From the NCBI RefSeq assembly GCF_027257155.1, contig NZ_JAPWDU010000002.1, forward strand, positions 496,001-560,000: DNA of 64,000 nucleotides, read 5' to 3'. The position numbers and the translations under genes are program-made. Position 1 is the first letter of the stretch, and every line of letters starts with the position of its first letter. Positions 1 through 8,351 of this stretch are shown one piece after another. The stretch comes from Cerasicoccus sp. TK19100. GTDB lineage: Bacteria; Verrucomicrobiota; Verrucomicrobiia; Opitutales; Cerasicoccaceae. Below the pieces are notes generated by a model that was given only the letters and a program-made list of their open reading frames with translations, was not told where the DNA came from and did no database searches.

Positions 1-1
1 A

Positions 2-1240
2 CGTGCGCTGAAGGCCGCCGAGGGTTGGATCAACGACCGCGTCACCCACGGCTCCGACGGTATGGGGGCCATTTTCCCGGCGATGATGAATGTCCTCCTC
101 GCCCTGGAGTGCTTCGGCTACGAGAAGGACCACTGGATTTTCGAAAAGAACTACAAGCACTTCGTCGACCTGACCACCGACGGCGACTGCTGGCCGACCT
201 ACGGCAAAACGCAGGGCAACACCACCGACGGGCCCGACGAGTGGCGCATCGCGCCGTGCTTCTCGCCGACGTGGGACACCGCCATTGCCACCATGGCCAT
301 CGCCGAGAGCGGCCATGATCCGGAGGACCCACGCCTCCAAGCCGCTGCCGACTGGTTGCTCGACCGCGAAATCACTTTCCGCGGCGACTGGAAGGAAAAC
401 TGCGAATTCACCGAAGCCACCGGCTGGGCCTTCGAGTTTAACAATGACTTTTATCCGGACGTCGACGACACCTTCCAGGTCGTCCTCGGCCTCAAGCCCC
501 TCCTCGCCACCAACACCAAGTCGCAGGAGCAAACGCTCGACCGCGCCATCCGCTGGTGCCGTGCCATGCAGTGCAAAGAAGGCGGCTTCGCGGCGTTCGA
601 CAAGGATATCAACGACGCCTGGCTGGAAGAAATTCCCTTTGCCGACCACAACGCCATTCTCGATCCGCCCTGCTCCGACATCACTGGCCGCGCGCTCGAA
701 ACGCTGGCGCTCATGGGCTACGGCCTGGAGGACGATGTCGTCGACCGCGCCGTGCAATTCCTCAAGGACACGCAGCTCGAAGACGGCTCATGGTTTGGCC
801 GCTGGGGCGTGAATTACATCTACGGCACCGGCCACGCGCTCCGCGGCCTGCACGCCGTAGGTGCCGACATGAGCCAGGGCTACATTCAGCGTGCCCGCAA
901 CTGGCTGGAAAACTGCCAAAACGAAGACGGCGGCTGGGGCGAATCCATCTGGACTTACCACGACGAGACCACCAAGGGCGAAGGCGAGTCCACACCCTCG
1001 CAAACCGCTTGGGCGCTCCTCGGTCTGCTCACCTTCGGCAACCCGAACCGCCCGTCCATCCAACGCGGCGTCAACTACCTGCTGAACAATCAGAAGGAAG
1101 ACGGCTCCTGGCGCACCCGCCTTTTCACCGGCACTGGTTTCCCGCGCATTTACTACCTGAAGTATGACAGCTACGAATGGAGCTGGCCACTGTATGCGCT
1201 GTCGAAATATCGGCAGTTGGCGAAGACCGGCGAAGAATAA
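2..1240 (+). CDS. shc: Squalene-hopene cyclase, C-terminal part (5' end outside window)
   Basis: The frame is open from the window edge, so only the C-terminal ~412 residues are present. The enzyme cyclises squalene to hopene or hopanol at the inner membrane, the first committed step of hopanoid synthesis. The catalytic acid motif DVDDT lies at bases 458-472. Several QW-type repeats follow, including QLEDGSWFGRWG and QNEDGGWGES, and the C-terminus carries the conserved FPRIYYLKY-type stretch. The family is about 620-680 aa, so roughly a third is missing upstream. ispH and a possible hopanoid side-chain aminotransferase lie 2-3 kb downstream on the same strand, which fits an isoprenoid/hopanoid neighbourhood. 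The family call is firm. Confidence 0.95.
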   Translation, partial: RALKAAEGWINDRVTHGSDGMGAIFPAMMNVLLALECFGYEKDHWIFEKNYKHFVDLTTDGDCWPTYGKTQGNTTDGPDEWRIAPCFSPTWDTAIATMAIAESGHDPEDPRLQAAADWLLDREITFRGDWKENCEFTEATGWAFEFNNDFYPDVDDTFQVVLGLKPLLATNTKSQEQTLDRAIRWCRAMQCKEGGFAAFDKDINDAWLEEIPFADHNAILDPPCSDITGRALETLALMGYGLEDDVVDRAVQFLKDTQLEDGSWFGRWGVNYIYGTGHALRGLHAVGADMSQGYIQRARNWLENCQNEDGGWGESIWTYHDETTKGEGESTPSQTAWALLGLLTFGNPNRPSIQRGVNYLLNNQKEDGSWRTRLFTGTGFPRIYYLKYDSYEWSWPLYALSKYRQLAKTGEE

Positions 1241-1609
1241 TCCTCGCCGTTGAATCCTCACGCCCACGCTGCTGGTAAACCAGCTCAAGACCATTGCGGC
1301 ACCACCAAGCTCTTCATTGAATCGGCAGAAATGACCACCGAACCTTTCCTCGATAATGACGGGTTGCGCGTTGATAACTGCGAATGTGACGCCAATTAAG
1401 CCCCTCGTTGGACGAACGTTTGCATCCAGGTTTTCGCAGTCCGGGTTTGAAAGCTGATTGGCTCAGCACCGCCAGGGAAAGTTGCGCAAGCCCCTTTTGC
1501 GGAAGATCTAGACCCCCAATCATGACAGCGAAAAATCTCCTACGGATTATCTAAAGGCAATTCAATCGCATTTGCTCGACCTACCACCGAAGTTCAATTA
1601 ACAGACAAC
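1241..1609. other. Intergenic gap, no gene seen
   Basis: This 369-bp gap is visibly less GC-rich than the cyclase gene. A small hairpin, GCTGG-TAAA-CCAGC at 1271-1284, follows the cyclase stop but lacks a T-run, so it is at best a weak terminator. A 69-codon minus-strand frame here has no recognisable features and was not called. Confidence 0.5.
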
Positions 1610-1612
1610 GTG

Positions 1613-2497
1613 ATGAAAAAATGGATTCAAGATCTAGATAAGACCGAATTTGGAGAAGGGACATACTCCCAGTCATACCAAGACACTCTTTTGGACATTA
1701 TTTTTGAGAATATCGGCACGGTAAATAACCCTCCGTATTGCGTTGAATTTGGCTACAACTGCGACTCCCTTACCGGTGGTTCGGGCGCAAATGTCGCCAA
1801 GTTGATCCTGGACCATGGCTGGAAGCACCTCCTGCTCGATGGGGGTAATGAAAATCCAGCAATCAACCTGCACCAACATTTTCTTTACTCGCATAACATT
1901 TGCGAAATTTTTCGTAAGTACAACGTCCCGCAAGAGCCGGATTACGTCTCCATCGACGTCGATTCGACCGATATGTGGCTTTTTGATGCAGTCTTGAAAG
2001 AATTCAAGCCGCGGGCATTGACCGTGGAGTATAATTCGCACTTTCCACTAGACCGCGCGATCACCTTCCCGGAAAACAGCGAAGAGCAATGGGTTGGCGA
2101 CCGGGCCTTCGGAGCTTCCCTGAAGGCGCTAAACATCGTCGCCCAGAATCATGGTTACTCGCTTATCTGGGTGATTCCCTGCCTGGACGCCTTTTTCGTT
2201 CGCAATGACCTAATCGACGACGGTTCCGGCGAGTTGACGTTCCCCTATGAAAAATGGGAGCACTGCTGTAAGCTGGTTAACAAAAAACCACTGTACGACC
2301 CCAAACGCACCGCCATTTTTCTAGATTATGAAGTATACTTGAAAACCGGTGGCAATGAGGAGGCCGCGCACCAAGCAGCTCAGGATGTTTGCAACCACGT
2401 TCTACTAGATACGTTACCCAGAAAGTTCTTACGCCGCATGCGACGACATTGGATGCGCCTTAAGCAGCCGAAAGGATATCTACTGGAGCGAATCTGA
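1613..2497 (+). CDS. FkbM-like SAM-dependent methyltransferase
   Basis: A 294-aa protein resembling the FkbM-type methyltransferases found near polysaccharide genes. An N-terminal YSQSYQDTLLDIIF stretch leads into VEFGYN (first Rossmann strand with the SAM-binding glycine region), then KHLLLDGG and DYVSIDVDSTDMWL, which match the usual E-F-G / L-x-E-G / S-I-D-x-D-G layout. A GTG at 1610 directly precedes the ATG at 1613; the ATG was preferred. The tail is very basic (RKFLRRMRRHWMR). It overlaps the end of the convergent Nudix gene by 18 bp. It has no glycosyltransferase or capsule neighbours here, and its base composition is more AT-rich than flanking genes. Substrate unknown. Confidence 0.65.
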   Translation: MKKWIQDLDKTEFGEGTYSQSYQDTLLDIIFENIGTVNNPPYCVEFGYNCDSLTGGSGANVAKLILDHGWKHLLLDGGNENPAINLHQHFLYSHNICEIFRKYNVPQEPDYVSIDVDSTDMWLFDAVLKEFKPRALTVEYNSHFPLDRAITFPENSEEQWVGDRAFGASLKALNIVAQNHGYSLIWVIPCLDAFFVRNDLIDDGSGELTFPYEKWEHCCKLVNKKPLYDPKRTAIFLDYEVYLKTGGNEEAAHQAAQDVCNHVLLDTLPRKFLRRMRRHWMRLKQPKGYLLERI

Positions 2498-3037
2498 CGA
2501 TTCACCGAAAAAGGCCTGCGCGTCCTGCTGGCGGACAATGCCCCAGATCAGGCGAAAGCTCGGCGCATAGTTGCGGCGATCTTCGCGGATCAGCGCATCC
2601 AAGGCGTCCGGCTGATACCAGGCACCGGCGTCGATTTCCTCGGGATCTAGCGTCATATCTGCATCCCAGACCAAATGATAAACTTGGATAAATTCGGCAC
2701 CCGTATGTTTGCAGGCGGGATGTTTAAAGAGCAGCTGCATCGCCTCGGGACCCTGGATTTGGATGCCAAGCTCTTCCCCGAGTTCGCGCACGGCAGCGGT
2801 ATCGTAGTCCTCCCCGGAGTCGACATGCCCGGAGGCGGAGGTAGTCCAGACACCGGGCATCTGGTCTTTGCTCATTGAGCGCTTTTGCAGGAAGACTTCG
2901 TTGCGACTATTCCAGACCAAGATATGCACGGCACGGTGCATCAGGCCTTCGGCGTGTACGCGTCCACGTGGGGCCTGGCCAATCACCTGGTCTGTCTCGT
3001 CGACGATATCAAAAATTTCGTTGGGGCTGGAGGGCAT
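2480..3037 (-). CDS. Nudix hydrolase, isopentenyl-diphosphate-isomerase-like subgroup
   Basis: A cytoplasmic Nudix-fold protein of ~185 aa. A complete Nudix box is present: GHVDSG-E-DYDTAAV-RELGEELGI, matching Gx5Ex7REUxEExGU, so Mg2+-dependent pyrophosphohydrolase chemistry is plausible. The N-terminal pattern (EIFDIVDETDQVIG, then MHRAVHILVWN and FLQKRS) is typical of the Nudix group annotated as IDI-like or YfcD-like, which often hydrolyses nucleotide or isoprenoid diphosphates. The start is uncertain. An in-frame TTG at 3091 and an ATG at 3085 would add 16-18 residues; the ATG at 3037 gives the usual family length. ispH lies divergently 185 bp away, but no functional link is shown. Confidence 0.8.
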   Translation of the reverse strand: MPSSPNEIFDIVDETDQVIGQAPRGRVHAEGLMHRAVHILVWNSRNEVFLQKRSMSKDQMPGVWTTSASGHVDSGEDYDTAAVRELGEELGIQIQGPEAMQLLFKHPACKHTGAEFIQVYHLVWDADMTLDPEEIDAGAWYQPDALDALIREDRRNYAPSFRLIWGIVRQQDAQAFFGESSDSLQ

Positions 3038-3222
3038 ATCGATTTGAGATTGGGGGTAGCGGAAATTGTTCCTAAATGGATGCATATCCAAGATTTATGC
3101 AACTTATAACCTATTAGTTGGATTTCCACGGGTGTTTACTGACCAGACAGACCCTTGTCCCAAAATAAACTTGCCTCATAGCATGGTGGGACACACTCTC
3201 ATTTGTTTGATTCAAGATTGCT

Positions 3223-4098
3223 ATGGAAGTTATTAGAGCAGACAGTGCTGGATTTTGCTGGGGTGTTGAGCGCGCCATTGATATCGCCGCTAAATTTGCG
3301 GCTGAGGGCAAGCGCCCCGTCTACACAGACGGACCCCTGATTCACAATAAGCAGATGATGGAACGCCTTGAGGCGACCGGCATTAAGGAAGTCGGCGACT
3401 ACCAGAGCAAATCCGACCTGACCGTCTCCGATGAAGACAAGGAAAACGGCGTGCTCGTCGTCCGCGCACACGGCATTTCGCCTGAGCGCCGTGAGTATCT
3501 GAAGAGCCTCGGCATGAATTTCAAGGACGCCACCTGTCCGGACGTCGGCATCATCGCCGGTAAGATCAAGATGCATGCCCGCAAAGGCTTTGACACCGTC
3601 ATTTTCGGCGACCCCAAGCACCCTGAAGTGATGGGCCTCATGGGCTACACCGAAGGACGTGGACACGTCGTAAAGAACGATGAAGACATCCGCGCCCTGC
3701 CCGACTCCATCGGCCCACAAGTCTGCATGGTTTCGCAGTCCACGATGTTTACCGACGAGTTCGAGCGCCTTTCGAACATCCTACGCGAGCGCTTCCCGGA
3801 AGCCAAGGTCTTTGACACCATTTGCGGTGCCACCAAAGAACGCCAATCCGATATTCATGTCCTCATGAACAACGGTGCCGAAGCCATCGTGGTCGTTGGT
3901 GGCCGCCACAGCGCCAACACCAAGAAATTGGCTGCGCTCGTGGAAAAAACAGGCCTCCCCGCCTACCACGTTGAAACCGTGGCTGAGCTGGACATCACGC
4001 ACCTGCACGATAATTACAACAAGGTCGGCGTGACCGCTGGGGCCTCCACACCGGAGTTTCTGATCAAGGAAGTCGTTGAAAAACTCCAGTCTGCCTAG
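3223..4098 (+). CDS. ispH: 4-hydroxy-3-methylbut-2-enyl diphosphate reductase
   Basis: The last enzyme of the MEP isoprenoid pathway. It uses a [4Fe-4S] cluster to reduce HMBPP to IPP and DMAPP. The three cluster cysteines are in place: C12 in GFCWGV, C105 in DATCPDVG and C201 in TICGATKERQ. The active-site histidine/glutamate loop HPEVMGLMG (E135) is also present. At 291 aa it is a normal full-length single-domain form. The ATG start puts the Fe-S motif at the expected distance from the N-terminus. It probably supplies precursors for the hopanoids made by the cyclase at the left edge. A GGGACA/TGTCCC inverted repeat (3156-3161, 3188-3193) lies just upstream; its role is unknown. Confidence 0.96.
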   Translation: MEVIRADSAGFCWGVERAIDIAAKFAAEGKRPVYTDGPLIHNKQMMERLEATGIKEVGDYQSKSDLTVSDEDKENGVLVVRAHGISPERREYLKSLGMNFKDATCPDVGIIAGKIKMHARKGFDTVIFGDPKHPEVMGLMGYTEGRGHVVKNDEDIRALPDSIGPQVCMVSQSTMFTDEFERLSNILRERFPEAKVFDTICGATKERQSDIHVLMNNGAEAIVVVGGRHSANTKKLAALVEKTGLPAYHVETVAELDITHLHDNYNKVGVTAGASTPEFLIKEVVEKLQSA

Positions 4099-4210
4099 CA
4101 AGTCGCTAAGCAGTAGAGCTTGTAAAACGACAGAAAATCGATTGTAACGTCTGTTTAAACGCAGAATAGGCGCGTCATTTGGCGTCTATAGTGACTATTG
4201 AGAGCGAACT

Positions 4211-5620
4211 ATGTCCGAATTTGACATCACTCGCCTGATAAATGAGCGCGCAGGCGAAAATTACGAGCTCCACGACCAGCATGTAAATCGCACGCTGGTT
4301 AAAGTGTTACGCACCATTGGTTTCGATAAAGTTTATACCCGAGCAAAAGGCTCCTATCTCTACGACGCCGAGGGCAATGACTACCTGGATTTTCTAAGCG
4401 GTTACGGTGTTTACAACATCGGCCGTAACCACCCTCTGGTCGCCAAGACCATTAAGGACGTCCTGGACCTGGACATGTCCAACATGGTCCAGATGGACTG
4501 CGCCCTTCTCAGTGGCTTGCTCGCGGAAAAAGTCGTGGAGATCACGCCGCCGCACCTGGATGCCGTCTTTTTCTGCAATTCCGGTGCCGAAGCCGTCGAA
4601 GGCGCACTGAAATTTGCCAAGGGCGCAACCGGCCGCAAGCGCATCCTGTCACTCGCCGGTGCTTATCATGGCCTGACTCTCGGAGCCCTCTCCTTCACCA
4701 ACAACGGCAACTTCCAGGAGGGCTTTGGCCCGCTGCTGCCCGGCGCGGAAATGGTGGCCTATGGCGACCTCAACCAACTCGAGGAAAAACTACGCCAGGG
4801 CGACGTCGCGGCCTTCATTGCTGAGCCCGTTCAGGGCAAAGGCGTTTACTGGCCAGATGAAGACTATTTCCCGCAGGCTCAGGCACTCTGCCGCCAGTAT
4901 GGTGCCCTCTTCATTATGGACGAGGTGCAGACTGGCCTCGGCCGCACTGGCAAGATGTGGGCCTTCGAACACTGGAATCTCGAGCCCGACATTCTCACCA
5001 TGGCCAAGGCGCTTTCGGGCGGCTATGTGCCAACTGCTGCGTTTGTCACCCGTCGCGACATTCACCAGAAAGTGTTTTCGCGCCTCGACCGTTGCGTGGT
5101 TCACTCCACCACTTTTGGGCGCAACAACCTCGCCATGGCCTGCGGCTTGGCAACGATCCACATTCTCCAGCATGAAAAGCTCGTGGAAAATGCCGCCTGG
5201 GCCGGCAAAGTCATTGAGGAAAAACTGCTGGAGCTCAAAGCCCACCATGAGCTGATTAAGGAAGTCCGCGTCAAGGGCTGCATGGTCGCCATCGAGTTCG
5301 GCGAACCCCGCTCCATTAAAATGAAGCTCGCCTGGAAGGGCATCCACGCAGTGGACAAGGGCCTGTTCCCGCAAATGGTGGTGACGCCGCTGATGACCAA
5401 GCACCGCATCCTCACCCACGTCGCCGGCCACAATTTGGACATCGTTAAGGCCCTGCCGCCGCTCATCATTGGCGAGCCGGAAATCCACCGTTTTGTGAAT
5501 GGCCTGGATGACATTTTGCAGGACTGCACACGCCTGCCTGGCCCGATGTGGGACTTTGGTCGCAACCTCGTGCAAACTGCGATAAAGCAGCGCAAGGGCA
5601 AGAAGCTCGCGACGGCATAG
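4211..5620 (+). CDS. Class III aminotransferase, possibly HpnO-like (hopanoid side chain)
   Basis: A 469-aa PLP-dependent class III (ornithine/acetylornithine-type) aminotransferase. Visible landmarks are FFCNSGAEAVEGALKFA (phosphate-binding loop), AYHGLTLGALS, the cofactor aspartate in FIMDEVQTGLGRTG and the Schiff-base lysine in TMAKALSGGYVP. The family does not fix the substrate. The N-terminal INERAGENYELHDQHVN...LSGYGVYNIGRNHP region resembles hopanoid-associated aminotransferases (HpnO, which makes aminobacteriohopanetriol). squalene-hopene cyclase and ispH lie within 3 kb on the same strand, so that role is a reasonable inference. Alternatives are ornithine, putrescine or 4-aminobutyrate aminotransferase. 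It stands alone, 112 bp after ispH. Confidence 0.8.
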   Translation: MSEFDITRLINERAGENYELHDQHVNRTLVKVLRTIGFDKVYTRAKGSYLYDAEGNDYLDFLSGYGVYNIGRNHPLVAKTIKDVLDLDMSNMVQMDCALLSGLLAEKVVEITPPHLDAVFFCNSGAEAVEGALKFAKGATGRKRILSLAGAYHGLTLGALSFTNNGNFQEGFGPLLPGAEMVAYGDLNQLEEKLRQGDVAAFIAEPVQGKGVYWPDEDYFPQAQALCRQYGALFIMDEVQTGLGRTGKMWAFEHWNLEPDILTMAKALSGGYVPTAAFVTRRDIHQKVFSRLDRCVVHSTTFGRNNLAMACGLATIHILQHEKLVENAAWAGKVIEEKLLELKAHHELIKEVRVKGCMVAIEFGEPRSIKMKLAWKGIHAVDKGLFPQMVVTPLMTKHRILTHVAGHNLDIVKALPPLIIGEPEIHRFVNGLDDILQDCTRLPGPMWDFGRNLVQTAIKQRKGKKLATA

Positions 5621-5672
5621 CGTGTCATTTCGATCTTCACACGGCATGCGTTTCATTGCTTAACTGCTGCGC

Positions 5673-6749
5673 ATGCCCAGACTGAATCCCCCCATCCAAG
5701 CGTTCCTGGACGAGCTCATTGACCAGGCTGACGAACGCGGCTTGCAGGTTGTCGCCTATCACCATGGCGAACTCGTCGTCGACGCCTTTGCTGGCGTGGC
5801 GGATATCAACACCGGGGCACCTGTCGATGCGGATACGCTTTTTCCCGTTTTCTCGGTGACCAAGGCCCTTGCGGCAACTGCCATCCACCTGCTGGCTGAG
5901 CGCGGGCAACTCGACTACGACGCGACCGTGGCCAGCTACTGGCCGGAGTTTGCCGTTAACGGCAAAGAGGGAATCACCGTACGCCAGATTTTGGGCCACA
6001 CTGCTGGTCTTTACAAAATGCCCGATGACCTCGACCACACAAAGCTGGCCAGTTGGGATTACATGGTCAATGCGCTGGCCAAGGAGACTCCGGCCTACAC
6101 TCCCGGCGAGCAGCAAATCTACCATGCCATGACTTACGGCTGGCTGACTGGCGAACTGATCCGCCGCATCGATGGCCGGGCTTTTCCGCAGTTTCTCGAA
6201 GAGGAAATCAAGGCTCCACTCGGCATCGAGGCGATGTATTGCTCGATTCCCGATGAGGTCGAGCGCCGCATTGCGTGGTTGGAGGAGGACAACCCCGGCT
6301 CACCCGACAACCTCGGCAACGGCTCCGTCCCGGGGTGGCTTCGCCCGCTGCATGTCTGGATGAACCGCGATGACGCCCGCCGCGCCTGCATCCCTGCCAG
6401 CAGCGGCATCATGAACGCGCGCTCGATTGCGCGACACTTTGCAGCCCTATTGCCCGGTGGCGTCGATGGGGTTTCGCTGTTGCCCAAGTCTCGTATTGCG
6501 ACTGCGACCGAGCGCCAGTGGCCAACCACCGCCCCGGAAAACTCGCTTAACTTCGGCCTCGGTTTTGCCCTCGGCAGCGAGGATAGCGCGATCGGCCCTC
6601 ACGGCTTCGGCCACGGCGGCTACGGTGGCTCGCAAGCCTTTGCCGATCCCGATGCCGGTCTCGCCTTCGCGCTATGCAAGAACCGCTTCAATGATCAGGG
6701 CAACACGCGCAAAGTCATCGATAAAGTGCGCGAACTGATCGCGAGCTAA
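5673..6749 (+). CDS. Serine hydrolase of the beta-lactamase/family VIII esterase type
   Basis: A 358-aa penicillin-binding-fold hydrolase. The catalytic serine-lysine pair appears as SVTK within FPVFSVTKALAATAIHLLAERG. The following YHAMTYGWLTGELIRR is the tyrosine motif typical of EstB-type carboxylesterases. HGGYGGSQAFADPDAGLAFALCKNR near the C-terminus replaces the KTG box of true beta-lactamases. No signal peptide is apparent, so it is likely cytoplasmic. That argues for an esterase or related hydrolase rather than a periplasmic beta-lactamase. Its stop overlaps the end of the convergent phosphatase gene by 4 bp. Natural substrate unknown. Confidence 0.85.
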   Translation: MPRLNPPIQAFLDELIDQADERGLQVVAYHHGELVVDAFAGVADINTGAPVDADTLFPVFSVTKALAATAIHLLAERGQLDYDATVASYWPEFAVNGKEGITVRQILGHTAGLYKMPDDLDHTKLASWDYMVNALAKETPAYTPGEQQIYHAMTYGWLTGELIRRIDGRAFPQFLEEEIKAPLGIEAMYCSIPDEVERRIAWLEEDNPGSPDNLGNGSVPGWLRPLHVWMNRDDARRACIPASSGIMNARSIARHFAALLPGGVDGVSLLPKSRIATATERQWPTTAPENSLNFGLGFALGSEDSAIGPHGFGHGGYGGSQAFADPDAGLAFALCKNRFNDQGNTRKVIDKVRELIAS

Positions 6750-7282
6750 TCCAGCGTCGCCACAAATTCCACAATCGAATCGTAGAGCGGAATACCATGC
6801 GCGGCGAGCACGGTCGAGGCCTTCTCGTTGATGGCCTTCCCCGTCTTGAGCGCCACCGGCTGGATGCCGGCATTGACGCCGCATAGCCAGTCACTCTCGC
6901 GGTCGCCGAGCATGTAGCAGGCATCGGGATTCAGCCCGTCGCGCGCAATCATTTCGAGAATGTATTTCGGCGACGGCTTGCGGTATTCGCTGGGTTCGTC
7001 CGGCCGCTCCGGCGCGATGCAGATGCCCGCAAAAAGATCGTCTCCCATGTTCAGCAGCTCGAATAGCCGCCGATTGCAGGCATGGACGTCGTCCATCGTC
7101 AGCATGCCACGGTTCACGCCGCTCTGATTCGTGACCATATAAAACACATAACCCAACTCCCGGGCCCGGAGCAGCGCCTCGCGCGCGCCCGGTATCAGCG
7201 CTACCTCATCCGGATCGCGCAAGTAATGCGTGTCGTGATTCAGCGTGCCGTCGCGATCGAGAAAAAGCGCTTTTTTTTTCAT
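6746..7282 (-). CDS. HAD-IIIA phosphatase, GmhB-like
   Basis: A 178-aa HAD phosphatase of the histidinol-phosphate / D,D-heptose 1,7-bisphosphate phosphatase group. Motif I is LFLDRDGTLN (nucleophile D9, acid D11), motif II VTNQSG, motif III the lysine in YRKPSP, and motif IV MLGDRESD. GmhB removes the C7 phosphate during ADP-heptose synthesis for lipopolysaccharide. The zinc-binding cysteine/histidine loop of classical GmhB is not present; the segment reads CIAPERPDEPSEYRKP with a single cysteine. It could therefore be a zinc-free GmhB or a related sugar phosphatase. It starts at an ATG after a run of T/A bases and is divergent from the DUF192 gene. Confidence 0.8.
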   Translation of the reverse strand: MKKKALFLDRDGTLNHDTHYLRDPDEVALIPGAREALLRARELGYVFYMVTNQSGVNRGMLTMDDVHACNRRLFELLNMGDDLFAGICIAPERPDEPSEYRKPSPKYILEMIARDGLNPDACYMLGDRESDWLCGVNAGIQPVALKTGKAINEKASTVLAAHGIPLYDSIVEFVATLD

Positions 7283-7348
7283 GCACTTCGAGTCAGCCAG
7301 TAGACTTTCGCGTTGGCAAGCATCCGCTGCTCACGTAAAAACGAAGGC

Positions 7349-7864
7349 ATGATTTTACCTCGCCACATGTTGCTCGGCTGCCTGCTGCTTGGCCTGACCT
7401 TTGCCGTCGCCGACCAGCCAAGCACCGACACGCCCGAACGCGTCACTGCGGAGACTTATTTTCCGCTGACCATCGGCGACAAAGACATCCGCGTACAGCT
7501 CGCCATCCTGCCCAGTGAGCAAGCACAAGGCCTGATGTTCCGCCAGGAGCTGGGCGAGAACGACGGCATGCTGTTCGTTTTCCGTAAACCGGGACCACGC
7601 GGCTTCTGGATGAAAAACGTCGATATCCCGCTCGACGTCGGTTACATCCTTGCCGATGGCACGCTGGCCGAAGTTTACCCGATGTATCCACACGTGGAGG
7701 AGTCCGTAAAATCCAAGAGCGACAAAATCAAAATCGTGCTGGAGATGAACCAGGGCTGGTTCGCGGAAAACGGCATTAAGCCCGGTGATAAAATCGACCT
7801 CGCCCAAGCCGCAGCGGCCATGGACGCTCGCGGCTACAGCGCCGCCCGCTACGGCTTGAAATAA
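7349..7864 (+). CDS. DUF192 family exported protein
   Basis: The ATG at 7349 gives an N-terminal signal peptide ([17 protein letters not shown]), whereas the upstream TTG at 7313 would bury it; a purine-rich AAGG lies just before the ATG. The mature part is a DUF192 domain: [26 protein letters not shown], then [22 protein letters not shown], and the closing [13 protein letters not shown]. The family is a small beta-rich, probably periplasmic fold without an established activity. It sits 10 bp upstream of the tyrosine phosphatase gene and overlapping downstream kinase gene, so the three are probably cotranscribed. Confidence 0.85.
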   Translation: MILPRHMLLGCLLLGLTFAVADQPSTDTPERVTAETYFPLTIGDKDIRVQLAILPSEQAQGLMFRQELGENDGMLFVFRKPGPRGFWMKNVDIPLDVGYILADGTLAEVYPMYPHVEESVKSKSDKIKIVLEMNQGWFAENGIKPGDKIDLAQAAAAMDARGYSAARYGLK

Positions 7865-7874
7865 CCCACCCAAC

Positions 7875-8351
7875 ATGAGCACACAACGCATCCTTTTCCT
7901 CTGCATGGGCAACATCTGCCGTTCACCAGCGGCGCACTGTGTCTTCCAGCATCTCGTCGACACCGAAGGCCTCACCGAGTACTATGACATCGAGTCCGCA
8001 GGCACAACCGGCTACCACGAAGGCGCTCCGCCCGACAGCCGCATGCAGCAGGCCATGCGCCGTCGTAATATTCCGATCATTGGCCGTTCGCGCCCTCTTG
8101 AGCGACGTGACCTCATCGACTACGACTTGATACTTGCGATGGACAAAGACAACCTCGCCGGAGCCCGTAGCCTCGCGCGGACCGACGAAGAGCGTGGCAA
8201 AATCAAACTCTTTTCCCACTACTGCACCCAACACGATGAGCTGGAAGTGCCCGACCCCTACTACGGAGGTGACAACGGCTTTGAGCACGTATTAAACATG
8301 GTCGAAGACGGCTGCGCGGGCCTGCTTGCGGCCACCCGCCCCGATGCCTGA
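7875..8351 (+). CDS. Low-molecular-weight protein-tyrosine phosphatase
   Basis: A 158-aa LMW-PTP. The catalytic P-loop near the N-terminus is C10-MGNIC-R16-S in [15 protein letters not shown], matching CX5R. The general acid is D127 in VPDPYYGG. Length and order are standard, so it should be catalytically competent. Bacterial members act on tyrosine-phosphorylated proteins, often exopolysaccharide kinases, or serve as general small phosphatases. No cognate BY-kinase is visible in this window. It lies in a tight unit with DUF192 upstream and overlaps the downstream kinase gene by 8 bp, which implies translational coupling. Confidence 0.93.
   Translation: MSTQRILFLCMGNICRSPAAHCVFQHLVDTEGLTEYYDIESAGTTGYHEGAPPDSRMQQAMRRRNIPIIGRSRPLERRDLIDYDLILAMDKDNLAGARSLARTDEERGKIKLFSHYCTQHDELEVPDPYYGGDNGFEHVLNMVEDGCAGLLAATRPDA

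Noticed and set aside
4790-5656. 288-codon open frame antisense to the class III aminotransferase
   Set aside because: It lies wholly opposite a gene with clear PLP motifs and its product (His/Glu-rich, no motif) looks like a reading-frame shadow of GC-rich coding sequence.
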